Below the pieces are notes generated by a model that was given only the letters and a program-made list of their open reading frames with translations, searched no databases and was not told where the DNA came from. DNA of 64,000 bases from Cytobacillus sp. NCCP-133 (GTDB lineage Bacteria; Bacillota; Bacilli; Bacillales; Cytobacillaceae), in the NCBI RefSeq assembly GCF_026011715.1, contig NZ_BRVM01000001.1, forward strand, positions 258,689 through 322,688. The letters run 5' to 3'. Shown here one piece after another: positions 17,364 through 26,693 of the stretch (position 1 is its first letter; each line of letters opens with the position of its first letter). A program made the position numbers and the translations under genes.

Positions 17364-17531
17364 TTGAATGAAAATTTAGGGGAATTCCTAAAAAACCAGA
17401 AAATGGGAGATAGGACTTATTTGGATGGAACGCAGGATAATAAAAAACCTCCGACGTCAGATCCAGATTATAATAACCGGAATGACACCGATATTTCACC
17501 TGGTGCTGAGGGAAGGAAATTTAAAGGATAA
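17364..17531 (+). CDS. Small hypothetical hydrophilic protein (55 aa)
   Basis: TTG start at 17364 preceded by AAGGAGAGGTGC, stop TAA at 17529-17531, followed at once by a terminator. The product begins MNENLGEFLKNQKMGDRTYL and is rich in Asp, Asn and Lys with no hydrophobic segment. Strong Shine-Dalgarno, adjacent terminator and position 81 bp after the SIMPL gene support a real gene. I do not recognise a family. It may be a small spore or stress protein, but nothing in the sequence proves that. Confidence 0.6.
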   Translation: MNENLGEFLKNQKMGDRTYLDGTQDNKKPPTSDPDYNNRNDTDISPGAEGRKFKG

Positions 17532-17535
17532 AAAA

Positions 17536-17556
17536 ATCCCGAGGTTTGCTCGGGAT
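17536..17556. terminator. Bidirectional terminator between the small ORF and efp
   Basis: The stem ATCCCGAG/CTCGGGAT has a five-base loop, with T-runs on both strands. It serves the plus-strand phosphatase-SIMPL group and minus-strand efp. Confidence 0.85.
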
Positions 17557-17567
17557 TTTTTCGTTTA

Positions 17568-18125
17568 TTATGCGCGTGATACATAAGAAGCGTCTGTAGT
17601 ATTGATGATCAGCTTATCCCCTTCATTAATGAAGAAAGGAACCTGAACAGTTAGGCCAGTTTCCAGAGTAGCTGGCTTCGTTCCGCCTGAAGCTGTATCT
17701 CCTTTGATTCCAGGCTCAGTTTCTGTTACAGTCAGCTCGACTGAGTTAGGAAGTTCAATTCCAAGTGAGTCACCTTGGTAAAGCATAATAGCAACTTCCA
17801 TATTTTCTTTTAAAAACTTTAATTCATACTCGATTGTAGATGCAGGCAGTTCAATCTGCTCGTAAGATTCGTTATCCATAAATACGTGCTGTTCTCCATT
17901 TGCATAGAGATATTGCATTTTACGGTTATCAATTTGAGCCTTGGCAACTTTTTCACCAGCACGGAAAGTTTTTTCCTGGATCGCACCAGTACGAAGATTA
18001 CGAAGCTTGGAGCGGACAAATGCCGCACCCTTTCCTGGTTTAACGTGCTGGAAATCCATTACACGCCAAATGCCGTTATCAACTTCAATCGTTAATCCCG
18101 TACGAAAATCATTTACTGAAATCAT
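17568..18125 (-). CDS. efp: Translation elongation factor P
   Basis: Binds the ribosomal E site and relieves stalling at polyproline. 185 residues, standard length: [20 protein letters not shown], then [20 protein letters not shown], whose loop carries the Lys32-type modification site of Bacillus EF-P (KPGKG). The end reads [22 protein letters not shown] after AGGAGGACATACC, 25 bp downstream of pepQ as in B. subtilis. Confidence 0.97.
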   Translation of the reverse strand: MISVNDFRTGLTIEVDNGIWRVMDFQHVKPGKGAAFVRSKLRNLRTGAIQEKTFRAGEKVAKAQIDNRKMQYLYANGEQHVFMDNESYEQIELPASTIEYELKFLKENMEVAIMLYQGDSLGIELPNSVELTVTETEPGIKGDTASGGTKPATLETGLTVQVPFFINEGDKLIINTTDASYVSRA

Positions 18126-18150
18126 GGTATGTCCTCCTATAAGTGTTCAA

Positions 18151-19212
18151 TTAAAGAATAATTAATTCTTTTGTAGAATGAGTAAGCGTTTCATTGTGAT
18201 CCTTTGTAATTACTGTATCATCCTCAATACGGACTCCGCCAAGGCCAGGTATGTAAATGCCAGGCTCTACTGTTACAACCATGCCAGGTTCAAGAATAAC
18301 ATCAGACTTAAGTGACAATCCAGGGCCTTCATGCACTTCAAGCCCGATTCCATGACCAGTAGAGTGGCCAAAATATTCGCCATAGCCTTTCTCGGTTATG
18401 TAATCTCGTGTTAGGGCATCTGCCTCTTTGCCGCTTATTCCAGGTTTTATGCCTTCCATTCCCCGCTCCTGAGCCTCAAGCACGATATTATAAATGTCTT
18501 TCAGCTTGTCTTTCGGTTCCCCAACAGCTACTGTACGGGTGATATCTGAAACATATCCCTGGTAATAAGCGCCAAAGTCCAGAGTAACAAAATCGCCCTT
18601 ATCGATAATCTTATCGCTAGCCACTCCATGCGGAAGGGCAGAACGGTGTCCAGATGCCACGATAATATCAAACGATGATGAAACTGCACCCGCTTTTCTC
18701 ATAAAGAATTCTAATTCATTCGATACATCCAGTTCAGTAATCCCTGGACGAATGATATCCAGAATATGTTTGAATGCAGCATCCGCTATGTCAGCTGCCA
18801 CCTTTATTATCTTAATCTCTGATTCAGTCTTAATCAAGCGTAACTTTTCAATTGTGCCGGAAACAGGCACTAAGTCTGCTTCAACCGCTTTTTCATAGGC
18901 TTTATTAGCAGAGAATGTTAAATGATCTTCTTCAAAACCGAGCTTTTTAATCCCAAGCTGTTTTACCTGTTTTGCCACTTCCTCAGGGATCGCTCCAGTA
19001 TGCTTGACAATCTCATAACCTTGGCATTGCTTAGCAGCTTGCTCAGTGTAGCGGAAGTCTGTTATAAATAAGGCTTTTTCTGCACTTAGTAACACTACAC
19101 CTGCTGAACCAGTAAATCCAGTCATATAACGGCGGTTAAAACTGCTTGTGATCAGCATTCCATCTATACCTGATTGTTCAAAGCTTGCGCGAAGCTTTTG
19201 AATTTTTTCCAT
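18151..19212 (-). CDS. pepQ: Xaa-Pro aminopeptidase/prolidase-type M24 peptidase (YqhT)
   Basis: Cytoplasmic metallopeptidase cleaving X-Pro bonds. 353 residues. The N-terminal creatinase-like domain (about 1-130) has ITSSFNRRYMTGFTGSAG. The pita-bread catalytic domain has metal ligands in VTLDFGAYYQGYVSDITRT, GHSTGHGIGLEVHEGP, MVVTVEPGIYI and GGVRIEDDTVIT. Upstream of efp and downstream of aroQ, as in B. subtilis. The exact substrate range (prolidase or aminopeptidase P) is open. Confidence 0.92.
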   Translation of the reverse strand: MEKIQKLRASFEQSGIDGMLITSSFNRRYMTGFTGSAGVVLLSAEKALFITDFRYTEQAAKQCQGYEIVKHTGAIPEEVAKQVKQLGIKKLGFEEDHLTFSANKAYEKAVEADLVPVSGTIEKLRLIKTESEIKIIKVAADIADAAFKHILDIIRPGITELDVSNELEFFMRKAGAVSSSFDIIVASGHRSALPHGVASDKIIDKGDFVTLDFGAYYQGYVSDITRTVAVGEPKDKLKDIYNIVLEAQERGMEGIKPGISGKEADALTRDYITEKGYGEYFGHSTGHGIGLEVHEGPGLSLKSDVILEPGMVVTVEPGIYIPGLGGVRIEDDTVITKDHNETLTHSTKELIIL

Positions 19213-19353
19213 AGTACCCTCTCCCCTTAATAAAGTGAAACTTCAATCAGTTTGTGCCTACATCCCCCACTGATTATTAGTTGAAGCAATCTGGCCTTTA
19301 CGGGCTATTTGGACTCCCGCTTTTCCTCCTTCGATTCCGAGTCTTACTGCCCG

Positions 19354-19794
19354 TTAGACTGTGATAAGATCGATTAAAGCAAAGAAAGCCAGCTCATACC
19401 CTTTTAGTCCAAGTCCAACAATCTGTCCATGGGCAACAGGCGCAATGACAGAGGTATGCCGGAATTCTTCTCGGGCATGAACATTCGATATATGTACTTC
19501 GATCACAGGAACCTGGATTCCTGCTATAGCATCCCTTATAGCATAGCTATAATGTGTGAATGCTCCGGGATTAAAAATAATGCCTTTCGTATCATCTTCA
19601 TTGGCTAGATGAAGCCTGTCTATTAATTCGCCTTCATGGTTTGATTGGCAGCAGCACACTTCTGTATTATGAGCACTGCCCAATTCAATTATTTCAGCTT
19701 CCAAATGCTTAAGTGTTTTAGTCCCATAAACACCTGGTTCCCGCTTCCCAAGCAAGTTTAAATTTGGCCCATTTAACAGGAGTATTTTCCCCAT
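19354..19794 (-). CDS. aroQ: Type II 3-dehydroquinate dehydratase
   Basis: Dehydrates 3-dehydroquinate in the shikimate pathway. 146 residues from the ATG at 19794 (MGKILLLNGPNLNLLGKREP), which is 7 bases after AGAGGGG. The catalytic Tyr is in the N-terminal loop (REPGVYG). Other motifs are QSNHEGELIDRLH, NPGAFTHYSYAIRDAI and EVHISNVHAREEFRHTSV. The shikimate kinase aroK is separate, at 36 kb. Confidence 0.95.
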   Translation of the reverse strand: MGKILLLNGPNLNLLGKREPGVYGTKTLKHLEAEIIELGSAHNTEVCCCQSNHEGELIDRLHLANEDDTKGIIFNPGAFTHYSYAIRDAIAGIQVPVIEVHISNVHAREEFRHTSVIAPVAHGQIVGLGLKGYELAFFALIDLITV

Positions 19795-20183
19795 AATCAA
19801 CCCCTCTTTCTTTATTGCTAATGGGCTTCTTTTACCGAATTATCTTTCGATTCATTCCGTATTCCGGGAAAAAGAACGTCCACTAAGAACATTCTAACAT
19901 AAGTGCTAACTCTATACAGTTGAGATGTATTCACTTCTTTTTAATAGCTGGGCAAAGACTAGATAACGGCGGGAAGGCCAATGCCTATCCCCGGCTAGGC
20001 TTCTTAACATACCTAGAGACGGTTTGGCACACCTTACTAGTAACCTCATTTTTTGGAGAATCTTTAATGCCACTCTGCTTTGTAATGTGAGGCTGCTTCA
20101 TTTATGCTCTTTGACAATTCTTCGCTCTTCTAATATCGTGAAGCAGCATCAAATTTCCTCCATGACGCTGCATACTCATAAAA
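19795..20183. other. Gene-free gap with a long inverted repeat
   Basis: 389 bp between aroQ and yqhR. GCTGCTTCA near 20093 is complemented by TGAAGCAGC near 20140, enclosing about 40 bases, and a GC-rich patch lies near 19970-20010 (GGCCAATGCC, CCCCGGCTAGG). No T-run follows. No gene can be supported; the short frames here lack ribosome-binding sites. Confidence 0.4.
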
Positions 20184-20714
20184 CTAATGGAATTCCGGGT
20201 CGGTACGGGCCTTCTTTTCATCTTCACTCTTCCCGCGAATTTCATGGGCTTCATAGGATATGGAATACCCGACAAACACCCCATATAAAATATAGAAACA
20301 AATAGAGGTGATCATCGTATTCCGCTCAAGCTCCCAGAAAGGGCTTATCCCTGGAAAGATGGGATTAAGGATAAAAAATACAATCAAGAAAAGGGCAATG
20401 CCATAACCCGCTCCCACAAACATGCTTTGAAATTTTTTTAATGCTGCATAATAAATAAGGGCAGCAATTATTGATAAGCCTCCAATTAAGAGAATAGAAA
20501 TTACGGTTCCTAGCCAACCCTCTTTCCAGGCTCCTATTGTCCAAGGTTCAAGAATGACATTCGGGTGCACTTCCGTAAAATTGAACACATAGGCCAAATA
20601 GGCGAGCCCACTCCACAGGATGCCGCCAATCAAACCGGTAATCACCACCATAGCCATAAATGACATTGGTTTTTCTCTCTGATTTTGTTCCAAATGCTCT
20701 TTTTCTTCTGCCAT
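20184..20714 (-). CDS. yqhR: YqhR-family membrane protein
   Basis: 176 residues from the ATG at 20714, which follows GGAGGTGGCACAA. A charged N-terminal tail (MAEEKEHLEQNQREKPMS) is followed by four hydrophobic segments (about 20-45, 68-92, 100-125 and 135-155) and an acidic/basic C-terminal tail (EAHEIRGKSEDEKKARTD). Positional and length match to B. subtilis YqhR, a conserved membrane protein of unknown function next to aroQ. Confidence 0.85.
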   Translation of the reverse strand: MAEEKEHLEQNQREKPMSFMAMVVITGLIGGILWSGLAYLAYVFNFTEVHPNVILEPWTIGAWKEGWLGTVISILLIGGLSIIAALIYYAALKKFQSMFVGAGYGIALFLIVFFILNPIFPGISPFWELERNTMITSICFYILYGVFVGYSISYEAHEIRGKSEDEKKARTDPEFH

Positions 20715-20841
20715 TTGTGCCACCTCCATTTCTATTATGTCCACACGATATTATTCCTTTGCATCATAAAGAAAATTTTATGCAAATTGGCATTCCCCCT
20801 GGGGAGTTTGGAGATATTTTTTAACATATTTCCTATCTGAT

Positions 20842-20864
20842 GGAGGTTTTAGGGGGTTTTAGGG
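20842..20864 (+). repeat. G-rich run with two TTTTA spacers
   Basis: GGAGG, GGGGG and GGG tracts are separated by TTTTA in the 480-bp gap between yqhR and yqhP. The rest of that gap is AT-rich and must hold the divergent promoters, which I could not place. Confidence 0.3.
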
Positions 20865-21197
20865 CGAATAAAATTAGTATGTGAAAATAAATTTAAACTT
20901 TCAAGAAGATCGGACCATTTTCTCTAAAATGATGTACCGGGACTGGTAATTAAGGCATAAATTTAAGTAAGGAATATAACAGCAGCAGAAGAGTGCAAGC
21001 CCATTATTCCGCTTTAATATTAAAGAAAACTGCCTGTTAAACACCTTAAAGTTGTCACAGTTTCGTTTAAAATGTAAACAAATAGGAAAAGAAAAAAACT
21101 GAAGACTAATTTTAAAAAAGAAAATTATCGAAACTTTGGTATATATAGTTTAAAAGCTTATAAATTTGCTCATCATGCTTTTAGGGAGGTGGCTTTC

Positions 21198-21575
21198 TTG
21201 AAAAATCGGATTTCATTCTATATTGTCTCCGGGCTTGTTATTCTTGCTGCCCTTGGAGTCACCGTCAGCCTGATCTCAGATCCTGCCGGTTTTTTGCAGA
21301 GAATAGCTGTCATTGTCATCATAGGGGCTGCAATATACTTTTTATTCCAGCGATTCAATAGAGCTAATCCCTCTAAGCGAGACCAGCGGGCTTTCATACG
21401 GGCAGCCAAAAAATCAAAAAAACGCTTTAACCATAAAGAAGCAGGTTCAGCCAACGGAAAAAAGGCTTCCATCAGCTCACTTACTTCGATTAAAAAATCG
21501 AAGAAAAAGACTTCACCACATCTGACTGTCATAGAAGGAAAAAAAGGTAAAAAGAAAAATCGAGCATCCCTTTAA
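21198..21575 (+). CDS. yqhP: YqhP (SA1362-like) membrane protein
   Basis: 125 residues from a TTG at 21198 (MKNRISFYIVSGLVILAALG) after TTAGGGAGGTGG. Two N-terminal hydrophobic segments (about 6-25 and 33-52) and a strongly basic C-terminal half rich in KKSKKR, KKSKKKTS and KKGKKKNR, probably facing the cytoplasm or nucleic acid. In B. subtilis YqhP lies in the same neighbourhood; function unknown. Confidence 0.75.
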   Translation: MKNRISFYIVSGLVILAALGVTVSLISDPAGFLQRIAVIVIIGAAIYFLFQRFNRANPSKRDQRAFIRAAKKSKKRFNHKEAGSANGKKASISSLTSIKKSKKKTSPHLTVIEGKKGKKKNRASL

Positions 21576-21592
21576 AGGAGAGCTCGATTTTT
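21556..21592 (+). terminator. Terminator of yqhP
   Basis: The stem AAATCGAGC/GCTCGATTT overlaps the last codons of yqhP and is followed by TTTTCC on the plus strand. Confidence 0.75.
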
Positions 21593-21755
21593 TTCCTCAA
21601 AAAATAGGTAAGGTGAATTTTGAACTTAGATAACTGTCTACCTCCACTAAGAACGCTTCGACAGCTTAATCACACAACTGAAAGCGGCAGCTTTTGGGAG
21701 GATATAGCGTTCTTATTATGCGTTCCTTTTGGCAAGGCGCCCTGCGCTTTTTCCA

Positions 21756-22640
21756 TTAGTAACTCCATTTCCCAAAAAATTGTTCCGCACATTGCCTCCC
21801 ATGCTCAAGAAGATCCATTTTTTTTTGATCCGTCAGATTAAATTCTGCAGTCAATACTCCATCTGTTGGAATGAAAATGATATTTTGCGCATGTTTTCTT
21901 GAAATATATCGTGCATCATGTGCATCCTTCATTGTGGCAAAAAGCGCTTCATACATTTGTATGGCATTGGAAATCTTGTTTGGCGGCCGCTCACTAAGAT
22001 TATGACTCAGTTTCACTCCCAGGACCGGCCTCGTCTTTATCACATTTTCCTTATCAAAAAGCCACATTGGGAAATTGCTTAAAACTCCACCATCCACAAT
22101 TACACTTGAATGGCTGTGTGTCTGGAGTTTTACAGGTTCAAAAAAGTAGGGCAGGCTGCAGCTCATCCGTATTGCCCTGGACACTGGGAATGAGCAAGGA
22201 TCAATCCCATAATGTCCAAGGTCATCAGGCAAAACAACCAGCCTCCCGTTTGTCAGGTCAGATGCTATTACCCGTAATGATTGGGGAGGCAGGTCTGCAA
22301 ATGTATTTATCCCTCTTGAAGCAAGCTTTTCAGCCATCCAGTTTTCCAGCTCCAACCCTTTATATAGGCCCAAACGCCAATAGAGCAGCAGCCATTTTGT
22401 GACTGAGAATGGTATAAATGTTTTTCTTTCATCAAGAAACTTTTTTACATCCAATTCATTTACCAGCTGATATATTTCTTCACTTGTATATCTGGCGGCA
22501 ATTAATGCAGCAACGATGGATCCAGCACTCGTACCAGCTACCCGCTTGAATTGGAATCCCCGGTTTTGGACTGCTTCATAAGCTCCAATTAGCGCAAACC
22601 CCTTGATGCCTCCACCTGAAAAAACACCGTCTATATACAT
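21756..22640 (-). CDS. yqhO: Patatin-like phospholipase (YqhO)
   Basis: Predicted lipid acyl hydrolase with a Ser-Asp dyad. 294 residues from the ATG at 22640 (after AGGAGTGG). Oxyanion motif DGVFSGGGIKGFALIGAYEA, nucleophile elbow AGTSAGSIVAALIAA, catalytic Asp in VIVDGGVLSNFPMWLF. No signal peptide. Same position relative to yqhP as in B. subtilis. Substrate unknown. Confidence 0.9.
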   Translation of the reverse strand: MYIDGVFSGGGIKGFALIGAYEAVQNRGFQFKRVAGTSAGSIVAALIAARYTSEEIYQLVNELDVKKFLDERKTFIPFSVTKWLLLYWRLGLYKGLELENWMAEKLASRGINTFADLPPQSLRVIASDLTNGRLVVLPDDLGHYGIDPCSFPVSRAIRMSCSLPYFFEPVKLQTHSHSSVIVDGGVLSNFPMWLFDKENVIKTRPVLGVKLSHNLSERPPNKISNAIQMYEALFATMKDAHDARYISRKHAQNIIFIPTDGVLTAEFNLTDQKKMDLLEHGRQCAEQFFGKWSY

Positions 22641-22743
22641 GTAAGCCACTCCTATCGATGTACACGCTTAGAGGAACTCTTACTTATACATCTTTAATCA
22701 GGAGCTTTTTAAAATAGTACGGCTGACAAGCAAAATTTATTGT

Positions 22744-23769
22744 TCAGGTGAAATATTGCACTTCAGATTCAGGAAAATGGGAGTTAATATATTCTCTTAT
22801 TGTGGTCTCCAAGTCTTTTGCTTCTTCAGTCAGATACACATATTTACCGATTCCATATCTTCCCCATTTGTATTTGCGCTTCTCTTCATCCATTTCAAGC
22901 TTTGACTTAGGATAGCGTTTTTCAATTACCTTCTTGGCCGGCTTTGTAAATCTATGCTGAATTAATTCAAAGGTCAGTCCTTCGAGGTTAATTCCTTCAA
23001 GCGATTTGCTTAACCTTTGGAAAAGTTCATGATAGCCCTCACGCCATCCCTCATGCATATAAATCGGCGCAACAATAAATCCAAGCGGGTAACCGGCTTT
23101 CGCCACTTTCCGGGCGGCTTTAAGCCGATCATCAAAGGAAGAAGTCCCGGGTTCAAAGTTTTTAATAACATAGCGGGAATTGACACTAAAACGAAAACGG
23201 GTTTTCCCATTATGTTTAGCGTCGAGCAGATGGTCGACATGATGATACTTGGTTACAAAACGAAGCTGCCCATATTCAGTTTGTCCGATAAATTCAATGG
23301 TTTTCTTCAAAGAATGCGTTAAATGATCTATTCCGACTATATCAGATGTACATGCAGCCTCAAAACGCGTTAGCTCAGGCCTTCGCTCTTCCATATATTT
23401 TGAAGCCTGCTCAAAGATTTCTTCAAGGTTCACGTAGGTGCGAATATATGGTTTGCTGCCAAGTGTTGTTTGCAAATAGCAATAATGGCAATGGCCCATA
23501 CAGCCAGTTGCAAGCGGTATGGCGTATTCTGCTGAAGGTTTGGAAGTGTCAAACTTAAGTGTTCGCCGAATTCCTACAACTAATGTCGATTTTGCATTGC
23601 GATATTTCTGCACCTCATTATCGCCAGGAATATTTCTTACCTGATTATGCGAAGTGGTTTCCCTGATTTCAATATTCATTTTTTCAAACTTTTCTTTTAG
23701 CTCTCTTCCTAAAGGATATTCCAGTGCTTGTGGTTCTATATATACTAGCTGTGGGATAAAAGGCTTCAA
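22744..23769 (-). CDS. splB: Spore photoproduct lyase
   Basis: Radical-SAM enzyme that repairs 5-thyminyl-5,6-dihydrothymine in DNA of germinating spores. 341 residues, one fewer than in B. subtilis. The iron-sulfur motif is CMGHCHYC (about residue 90), the conserved H-donor cysteine is in AACTSDIVGIDHL, and the C-terminal is WGRYGIGKY. TTG start at 23769 after GAGGTTACACAA. On the minus strand CATACTA (23845-23851) is a perfect sigma-G -10 box, although no good -35 is visible. B. subtilis has splA in front; there is no splA here. Confidence 0.96.
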   Translation of the reverse strand: MKPFIPQLVYIEPQALEYPLGRELKEKFEKMNIEIRETTSHNQVRNIPGDNEVQKYRNAKSTLVVGIRRTLKFDTSKPSAEYAIPLATGCMGHCHYCYLQTTLGSKPYIRTYVNLEEIFEQASKYMEERRPELTRFEAACTSDIVGIDHLTHSLKKTIEFIGQTEYGQLRFVTKYHHVDHLLDAKHNGKTRFRFSVNSRYVIKNFEPGTSSFDDRLKAARKVAKAGYPLGFIVAPIYMHEGWREGYHELFQRLSKSLEGINLEGLTFELIQHRFTKPAKKVIEKRYPKSKLEMDEEKRKYKWGRYGIGKYVYLTEEAKDLETTIREYINSHFPESEVQYFT

Positions 23770-23876
23770 TTGTGTAACCTCGCTTTATAGTTAGTCGATT
23801 GCTTAGCCTTATGCTTTTGAACAATTGCCTATGCCTTATGACAGTAGTATGAGCCAAATCCCACAACAGCAAAAAA

Positions 23877-23907
23877 AAGAAGATGGAACAATTTCTTCCA
23901 TCTTCTT
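23877..23907 (-). terminator. Terminator of nrdJ
   Basis: A 12-base perfect stem (AAGAAGATGGAA/TTCCATCTTCTT) is followed on the minus strand by a T-run. It lies 100 bp after the nrdJ stop and separates nrdJ from splB. Confidence 0.85.
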
Positions 23908-24007
23908 GTTTAAACAATTTGTCATTAATAAATTCTATGCTTTAATCGATGCACTCGATCTCCTAATTAAAAAGCCGGCGCATTAGAAAAAGGATCGAAA
24001 GCCTAAT

Positions 24008-26569
24008 TTATAAGCCGCATTTTAGCTGTGCATTACAGTTTGTGCATGTATTGCATCCGCCGATTTCTTTGACTTTTCCTTTACGGCATACCGGGCATGT
24101 ATTGCCAACTTCTGAACCGATCGTTACATCTGTTGAACGCAGATCACTGATGGTATCAACCAGTACCACATGCTGCTTTGTTTTCTCTTTCTTAACCGTT
24201 TCGGCATCGTCAAAGCTATTTTCTTCCGCTTTCAGTGTCAATACTTGTGAATCGCGTGATCCGTCAACATAGACAGTTCCGCCCTTGGCACCTCCGCGGT
24301 AAAGTCGTTCATATACTTTTTCTACCTGTTCAACACTATAGCCCTTCGGTGCATTTACCGTCTTGCTTATCGAGCTGTCAATCCAGCGCTGAATCACACA
24401 TTGTACATCTGCATGTGCTTCAGGGGCCAAATCCATCGCTGCCACAAACCATTCAGGCAGATTATTTGGATCAGCATCCGGATTGCGGTCCAAATACTCT
24501 TGAACGATATCAGCTTTCACTTCAATAAACTTGCCTAAGCGGCCGCTTCTGTAGTAAGAGAATGAGAAGTAAGGCTCAAGGCCAGTAGAGACTCCAACCA
24601 TGGTACCTGTGGATCCAGTTGGAGCAACTGTTAATAGATGGGAATTTCGGATCCCGTTTTCTAAAATGGATTCACGAATATCTTCAGGCATTTTCTGCAT
24701 AAAGCCTGTTTCTGTAAAAGCTCTTCGCAATCGATTTGTCTCTTCTGCATTCTCTCCTGTAAAGAAAGGGAAGCTTCCTTTTTCCTTCGCAAGCTCAACA
24801 GAGGCTCTGTATGCTGTCGTTGCAATCGTTTCAAACACCTTATCAATCAGTTCATTTCCTTCTTCTGAACCGTACTCAGTTTCACAATAGATCAGCAAGT
24901 CATGAAGTCCCATAACGCCAAGTCCAACACGGCGCTCACCCAATGCCTGCTTTTTGTTCTCTTCAAGAAAATACGGTGTTGCATCTATTACATTATCCTG
25001 CATGCGAATGCCCACTTCAACAGTACGCTTAAGCTTATCAAAGTTTACTGTTTTATTTTCCTTGTCTGCCATTTCTGCCAGGTTTACTGCTGCAAGGTTA
25101 CAGACAGAATATGGTGCGAGAGGCTGTTCCCCACATGGGTTAGTTGCTACAACCTTTTGTCCATAAGCCTGTGCATTTGTCATGTCATTAGCATTATCGA
25201 TAAAGAAAATCCCAGGCTCTGCTGAGTATGTTGCACAGATATTAATCAGGTTCCAAAGTTCTTTCGCTTTAATTTTGCGGTGAACGCGAACTTTATAGCC
25301 AAGCTTTTCCCATTCTCTGACGTCGCCGACATTGTGCCATTCTTCATTATAAACCTTCATCATCTCGGCATCGTAAGATTCTACATCTGGGAAACGAAGC
25401 TCATACTCTGCATCATTTTCAACTGCATTCATAAATTCTTTTGTCAGGCAAACTGAAATGTTTGCGCCTGTCAGAAATTCAGAATTATGGACATTGTAAG
25501 TTCCGCCAGTTGCCAGCTTTTCTTCTGCATCTTTAATGATTTTCTCGCTGAATCCGCCGAAGCCTGGAATGCTCATGTAATTCACAATTCCCTGGTACAT
25601 GGCGATTTCCTGTTCAGTGAATGGAGTAAAATTTAATTTTTCTTTTGCATATTTTTTAATTGTTTCATCGTTTGTATTTTCAAGAAGGAATTTTAGGATT
25701 CTCGGATTTTGCATTTTCGAGATGATGAACTCGATAATGTCAGGATGCCAGTCAGATAGCATAATCATCTGGGCACCCCTGCGTGACCCTCCCTGCTCTA
25801 CAAGATGCGTCAGTTTCGCTATATCATCCAGCCAGGAAACCGAGCCGGAAGATTTTCCGTTGACCCCTTTCGCCAGTGTGTTGCGAGGTCTTAGCGTAGA
25901 ACCGTTTGTTCCAACTCCGCCTCCTCGGCTCATGATTTCCATTACCTGTTTGCGGTGTTCAGAGATTCCTTCGCGGGAATCCTGTACAAAAGGCATTACA
26001 TAGCAATTGAAATACGTTACATCTGTGTCTGCACCTGCTCCGTATAAAACACGGCCTGCTGGAATAAAGTTAAGGTTCTTTAATTCCTGATAGAATTTTT
26101 CAAACCATTCTTTTCTCTTTTCTTCTGTCTTTTCTACGGATGCAAGGCCTTGGGCATTACGCTTGGCAATTTGCTCGTAATAGATTTCAAGCGGTTTTTC
26201 GATAACATCCAGCGGCTTTGTAATGATTCCTGTCTTTGCTTCTTCGGGATCATTGAGGACTCCTCTGTAATCTTCTTCAATTAAAACTTTTGCTGTTTTG
26301 TTTTCCCAGTCAATATCCAGGATAAAGCCGAGACCGCGTGCAGGGAATTTCGGATCTTCTTTGATAGTGAGGACAACGAAATCACCGTTTGTCAGAGTAA
26401 CTTTCTCAGTATCTTTGAAAGTGTATCTGTCAAGCATGACTAAACGTGAAACACCTTTGTGGGTCATTTTCATATCCGGGGTTACAGGGTGAACCTGAGG
26501 GAATATACGGATGTCCTTGTTTAAACGATCAATGTTCAATTTCATTTTTTGTCCTAGCGCAACAGACAT
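24008..26569 (-). CDS. nrdJ: Vitamin B12-dependent (class II) ribonucleotide reductase
   Basis: Reduces ribonucleotides using adenosylcobalamin, with or without oxygen. 853 residues. Catalytic core motifs are NFIPAGRVLYGAGAD, SRGGGVGTNGSTLRPRN, TNPCGEQPLAPYSVCNLAAV (active-site Cys and Glu) and VAPTGSTGTMVGVSTGLEPY. The C-terminal zinc ribbon is CPVCRKGKVKEIGGCNTC followed by NCNAQLKC. The N-terminus (about 1-130) is an extra domain. ATG after AAGGAGTTG. It stands alone between splB and lipM, where B. subtilis has mntR. Two NrdR-box-like sites lie upstream; no cobalamin riboswitch was seen. Confidence 0.95.
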   Translation of the reverse strand: MSVALGQKMKLNIDRLNKDIRIFPQVHPVTPDMKMTHKGVSRLVMLDRYTFKDTEKVTLTNGDFVVLTIKEDPKFPARGLGFILDIDWENKTAKVLIEEDYRGVLNDPEEAKTGIITKPLDVIEKPLEIYYEQIAKRNAQGLASVEKTEEKRKEWFEKFYQELKNLNFIPAGRVLYGAGADTDVTYFNCYVMPFVQDSREGISEHRKQVMEIMSRGGGVGTNGSTLRPRNTLAKGVNGKSSGSVSWLDDIAKLTHLVEQGGSRRGAQMIMLSDWHPDIIEFIISKMQNPRILKFLLENTNDETIKKYAKEKLNFTPFTEQEIAMYQGIVNYMSIPGFGGFSEKIIKDAEEKLATGGTYNVHNSEFLTGANISVCLTKEFMNAVENDAEYELRFPDVESYDAEMMKVYNEEWHNVGDVREWEKLGYKVRVHRKIKAKELWNLINICATYSAEPGIFFIDNANDMTNAQAYGQKVVATNPCGEQPLAPYSVCNLAAVNLAEMADKENKTVNFDKLKRTVEVGIRMQDNVIDATPYFLEENKKQALGERRVGLGVMGLHDLLIYCETEYGSEEGNELIDKVFETIATTAYRASVELAKEKGSFPFFTGENAEETNRLRRAFTETGFMQKMPEDIRESILENGIRNSHLLTVAPTGSTGTMVGVSTGLEPYFSFSYYRSGRLGKFIEVKADIVQEYLDRNPDADPNNLPEWFVAAMDLAPEAHADVQCVIQRWIDSSISKTVNAPKGYSVEQVEKVYERLYRGGAKGGTVYVDGSRDSQVLTLKAEENSFDDAETVKKEKTKQHVVLVDTISDLRSTDVTIGSEVGNTCPVCRKGKVKEIGGCNTCTNCNAQLKCGL

Positions 26570-26693
26570 TGTTACAACTCCTTCGATTTAAATTCTTGCA
26601 ATAATTCTTTATGTTGTGTAATCACTTTTATAGATAGTTCAACTCTAGCTGTGTTTCAAGATTACCCTAAAGTTACCATACCTCAAACCCCAA

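Noticed and set aside
20102-20284. 60-residue minus-strand frame next to yqhR
   Set aside because: Overlaps yqhR in another frame and has no ribosome-binding site.
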